DNA of 6,627 nucleotides from JBJEFI01 sp051873875 (lineage in GTDB: Bacteria; Bacillota; Bacilli; Bacillales; Bacillaceae_G), in the NCBI GenBank assembly GCA_051873875.1, contig JBJEFI010000125.1, positions 1-6,627 of the forward strand. Reading direction: 5' to 3'. A model generated the notes under the pieces. It made no database searches. It saw only the letters and a list, made by a program, of their open reading frames with translations, and was not told the origin of the DNA. The position numbers and the translations under genes were made by a program. This document shows positions 6,328 to 6,627 of the stretch, one piece after another (the stretch's first letter is position 1; each line of letters opens with the position of its first letter).

Positions 6328-6474
6328 AAAGGCTGGTATGCATAAAGAAACTACGCCTATTTTTACGTAGCTTACATCTATTTGTTTATCCGTTGCATCA
6401 AAAATAGACACACGTATCCCATCCCTCTGCCCACAGGCAAAGCACTTTTGGCTATAAAATTAGCTGAAAAAGTG
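6311..6474 (-). promoter_or_regulatory. Antiterminator and competing hairpins of the ABC-F leader
   Basis: On the minus strand AGTGCT (6446-6441) and CCTGTGG (6437-6431) are complementary to AGCACT (6316-6311) and CCACAGG (6324-6318), the loop and 5' arm of the terminator: 13 pairs around a TTG/G internal loop. That would prevent the terminator. The same upstream segment is otherwise held in hairpin 1, CACTTTT (6474-6468)/AAAAGTG (6449-6443) with inner GCT/AGC, and hairpin 2, TGCC-TGTG-GGCA (6439-6428). The intervening region carries a further hairpin AAGCTACG (6373-6366)/CGTAGTTT (6355-6348). The base pairing is seen in the sequence; the switching is inferred. Confidence 0.8.
6333..6344 (-). 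promoter_or_regulatory. Start-codon sequestering element of the ABC-F leader
   Basis: TATGCATACCAG (6344-6333) can pair with TTGGTATGTATG (6275-6264) over 12 continuous pairs, three of them G-U. This covers both ATGs of the ABC-F translation start, and the terminator hairpin sits inside the resulting loop. The pairing crosses the antiterminator, so the two folds should exclude each other. A role in blocking translation of read-through mRNA is inferred. Confidence 0.6.
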
Positions 6475-6498
6475 TTATTGGATGTACATAATGTGAAT
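6475..6498 (-). CDS. Candidate leader peptide (uORF) of the ABC-F attenuator
   Basis: A strong Shine-Dalgarno GAAGGAGG (6513-6506) stands near the 5' end of the predicted transcript with no ATG at normal distance. Seven bases downstream is ATT, beginning ATT-CAC-ATT-ATG-TAC-ATC-CAA-TAA, which would give the 7-residue peptide MHIMYIQ; the internal ATG (6489) would give MYIQ but is 16 nt from the GGAGG. ATT is a rare but real bacterial start (infC). The stop codon directly abuts the 5' arm of leader hairpin 1, so a ribosome held here would mask it. The strong ribosome binding site is plain; the exact start codon is uncertain. Confidence 0.4.
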   Translation of the reverse strand: MHIMYIQ

Positions 6499-6527
6499 AT
6501 TGATGCCTCCTTCAATTTGTTATTGTT

Positions 6528-6536
6528 AGTATATCA
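6528..6536 (-). promoter_or_regulatory. Extended -10 promoter of the ABC-F transcript
   Basis: TG-A-TATACT on the minus strand (6536-6528) is an extended -10 element, with TATACT matching five of six bases of TATAAT. No good -35 box is seen 17-19 bp upstream, which is tolerable for extended -10 promoters. The transcript would start near 6521, eight bases before the leader Shine-Dalgarno sequence, giving a leader of about 255 nt. Confidence 0.6.
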
Positions 6537-6568
6537 TATTTTTCTAAAAAGGAACGAATCATTTACGA

Positions 6569-6604
6569 AAGATTTTCTTGCTTACCTGTAAATCTTCTAA
6601 GCAA
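6569..6604. repeat. Two overlapping inverted repeats at the right edge
   Basis: AAGATTT (6569-6575)/AAATCTT (6590-6596) and TTGCTTA (6578-6584)/TAAGCAA (6598-6604) are both perfect 7-bp inverted repeats and interleave, so only one stem can form readily at a time. They lie upstream of the ABC-F promoter and before a plus-strand AAAAGGGAG (6608-6616) that could be a ribosome binding site of a gene beyond the window. No T-run follows either stem. Function unknown. Confidence 0.4.
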
Positions 6605-6627
6605 TTGAAAAGGGAGTAATTTATCTA

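Noticed and set aside
6244..6519. Long minus-strand open frame running through the ABC-F leader in the ATA frame
   Set aside because: It has no ATG near the Shine-Dalgarno sequence, only an ATA at 5 nt; the translated sequence resembles no family and the region is better explained by paired RNA elements.
6382..6591. 69-codon plus-strand open frame over the ABC-F leader and promoter
   Set aside because: No ribosome binding site ahead of it, no recognisable protein features, and it is antisense to the structured leader.
1..6627. CRISPR arrays, tRNA or rRNA genes, insertion sequences, attachment sites
   Set aside because: I looked for regularly spaced direct repeats, cloverleaf-like segments and terminal inverted repeats with transposase and found none.

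Overview
The window is low-GC Firmicute chromosome, most likely Bacillaceae. The evidence is AT-rich DNA, strong AGGAGG-type ribosome binding sites, a leuS gene behind a T-box leader, TTGACA/TATAAT-type promoters and U-tract terminators. The LeuS and YjcF-like proteins resemble Bacillus proteins, but I cannot name the species.

Layout: positions 1-124 show nothing I can support. leuS (leucyl-tRNA synthetase) lies on the minus strand at 169-2586, with its terminator at 125-162. Its leader, upstream on the minus strand (about 2756-3022), is a complete T-box riboswitch with a CTC (Leu) specifier, the TGGT tRNA-acceptor bulge and an intrinsic terminator. A consensus promoter precedes it at 3029-3057. 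Divergent from leuS is a plus-strand two-gene operon: an AadK/ANT(6)-type aminoglycoside 6-adenylyltransferase (3163-3996) and, 10 nt later, a YjcF-type GNAT acetyltransferase starting with GTG (4007-4453). A hairpin at 4446-4482 separates this operon from the convergent minus-strand ABC-F gene (4485-6266), a two-ATPase protein with the architecture of antibiotic-resistance (ribosome-protection) ABC-F factors.

The most interesting part is the 250-nt leader of the ABC-F gene (about 6267-6521, minus strand). An intrinsic terminator (6291-6327) sits just in front of the gene. A segment 120 nt upstream (6446-6431) can form a 13-bp antiterminator with the 5' arm and loop of that terminator. That segment is itself held by two small hairpins. 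The first of these begins directly after the stop codon of a candidate tiny upstream ORF that has a strong Shine-Dalgarno sequence. A further 12-bp pairing (6344-6333 with 6275-6264) would bury the ABC-F start codon whenever the terminator fold is present, and it is topologically incompatible with the antiterminator. Together these suggest a drug-sensing switch in which a ribosome stalled on the leader peptide allows both transcription and translation of the resistance gene. Attenuation of this general kind is known for Bacillus vmlR and Listeria lmo0919. The particular architecture here is inferred from the sequence.

Taken together, the window combines a housekeeping tRNA-charging gene controlled by tRNA charging with two resistance-like units: aminoglycoside modification plus GNAT, and ribosome protection. 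Nothing indicates a recent mobile element: there are no transposase, integrase or terminal repeats.
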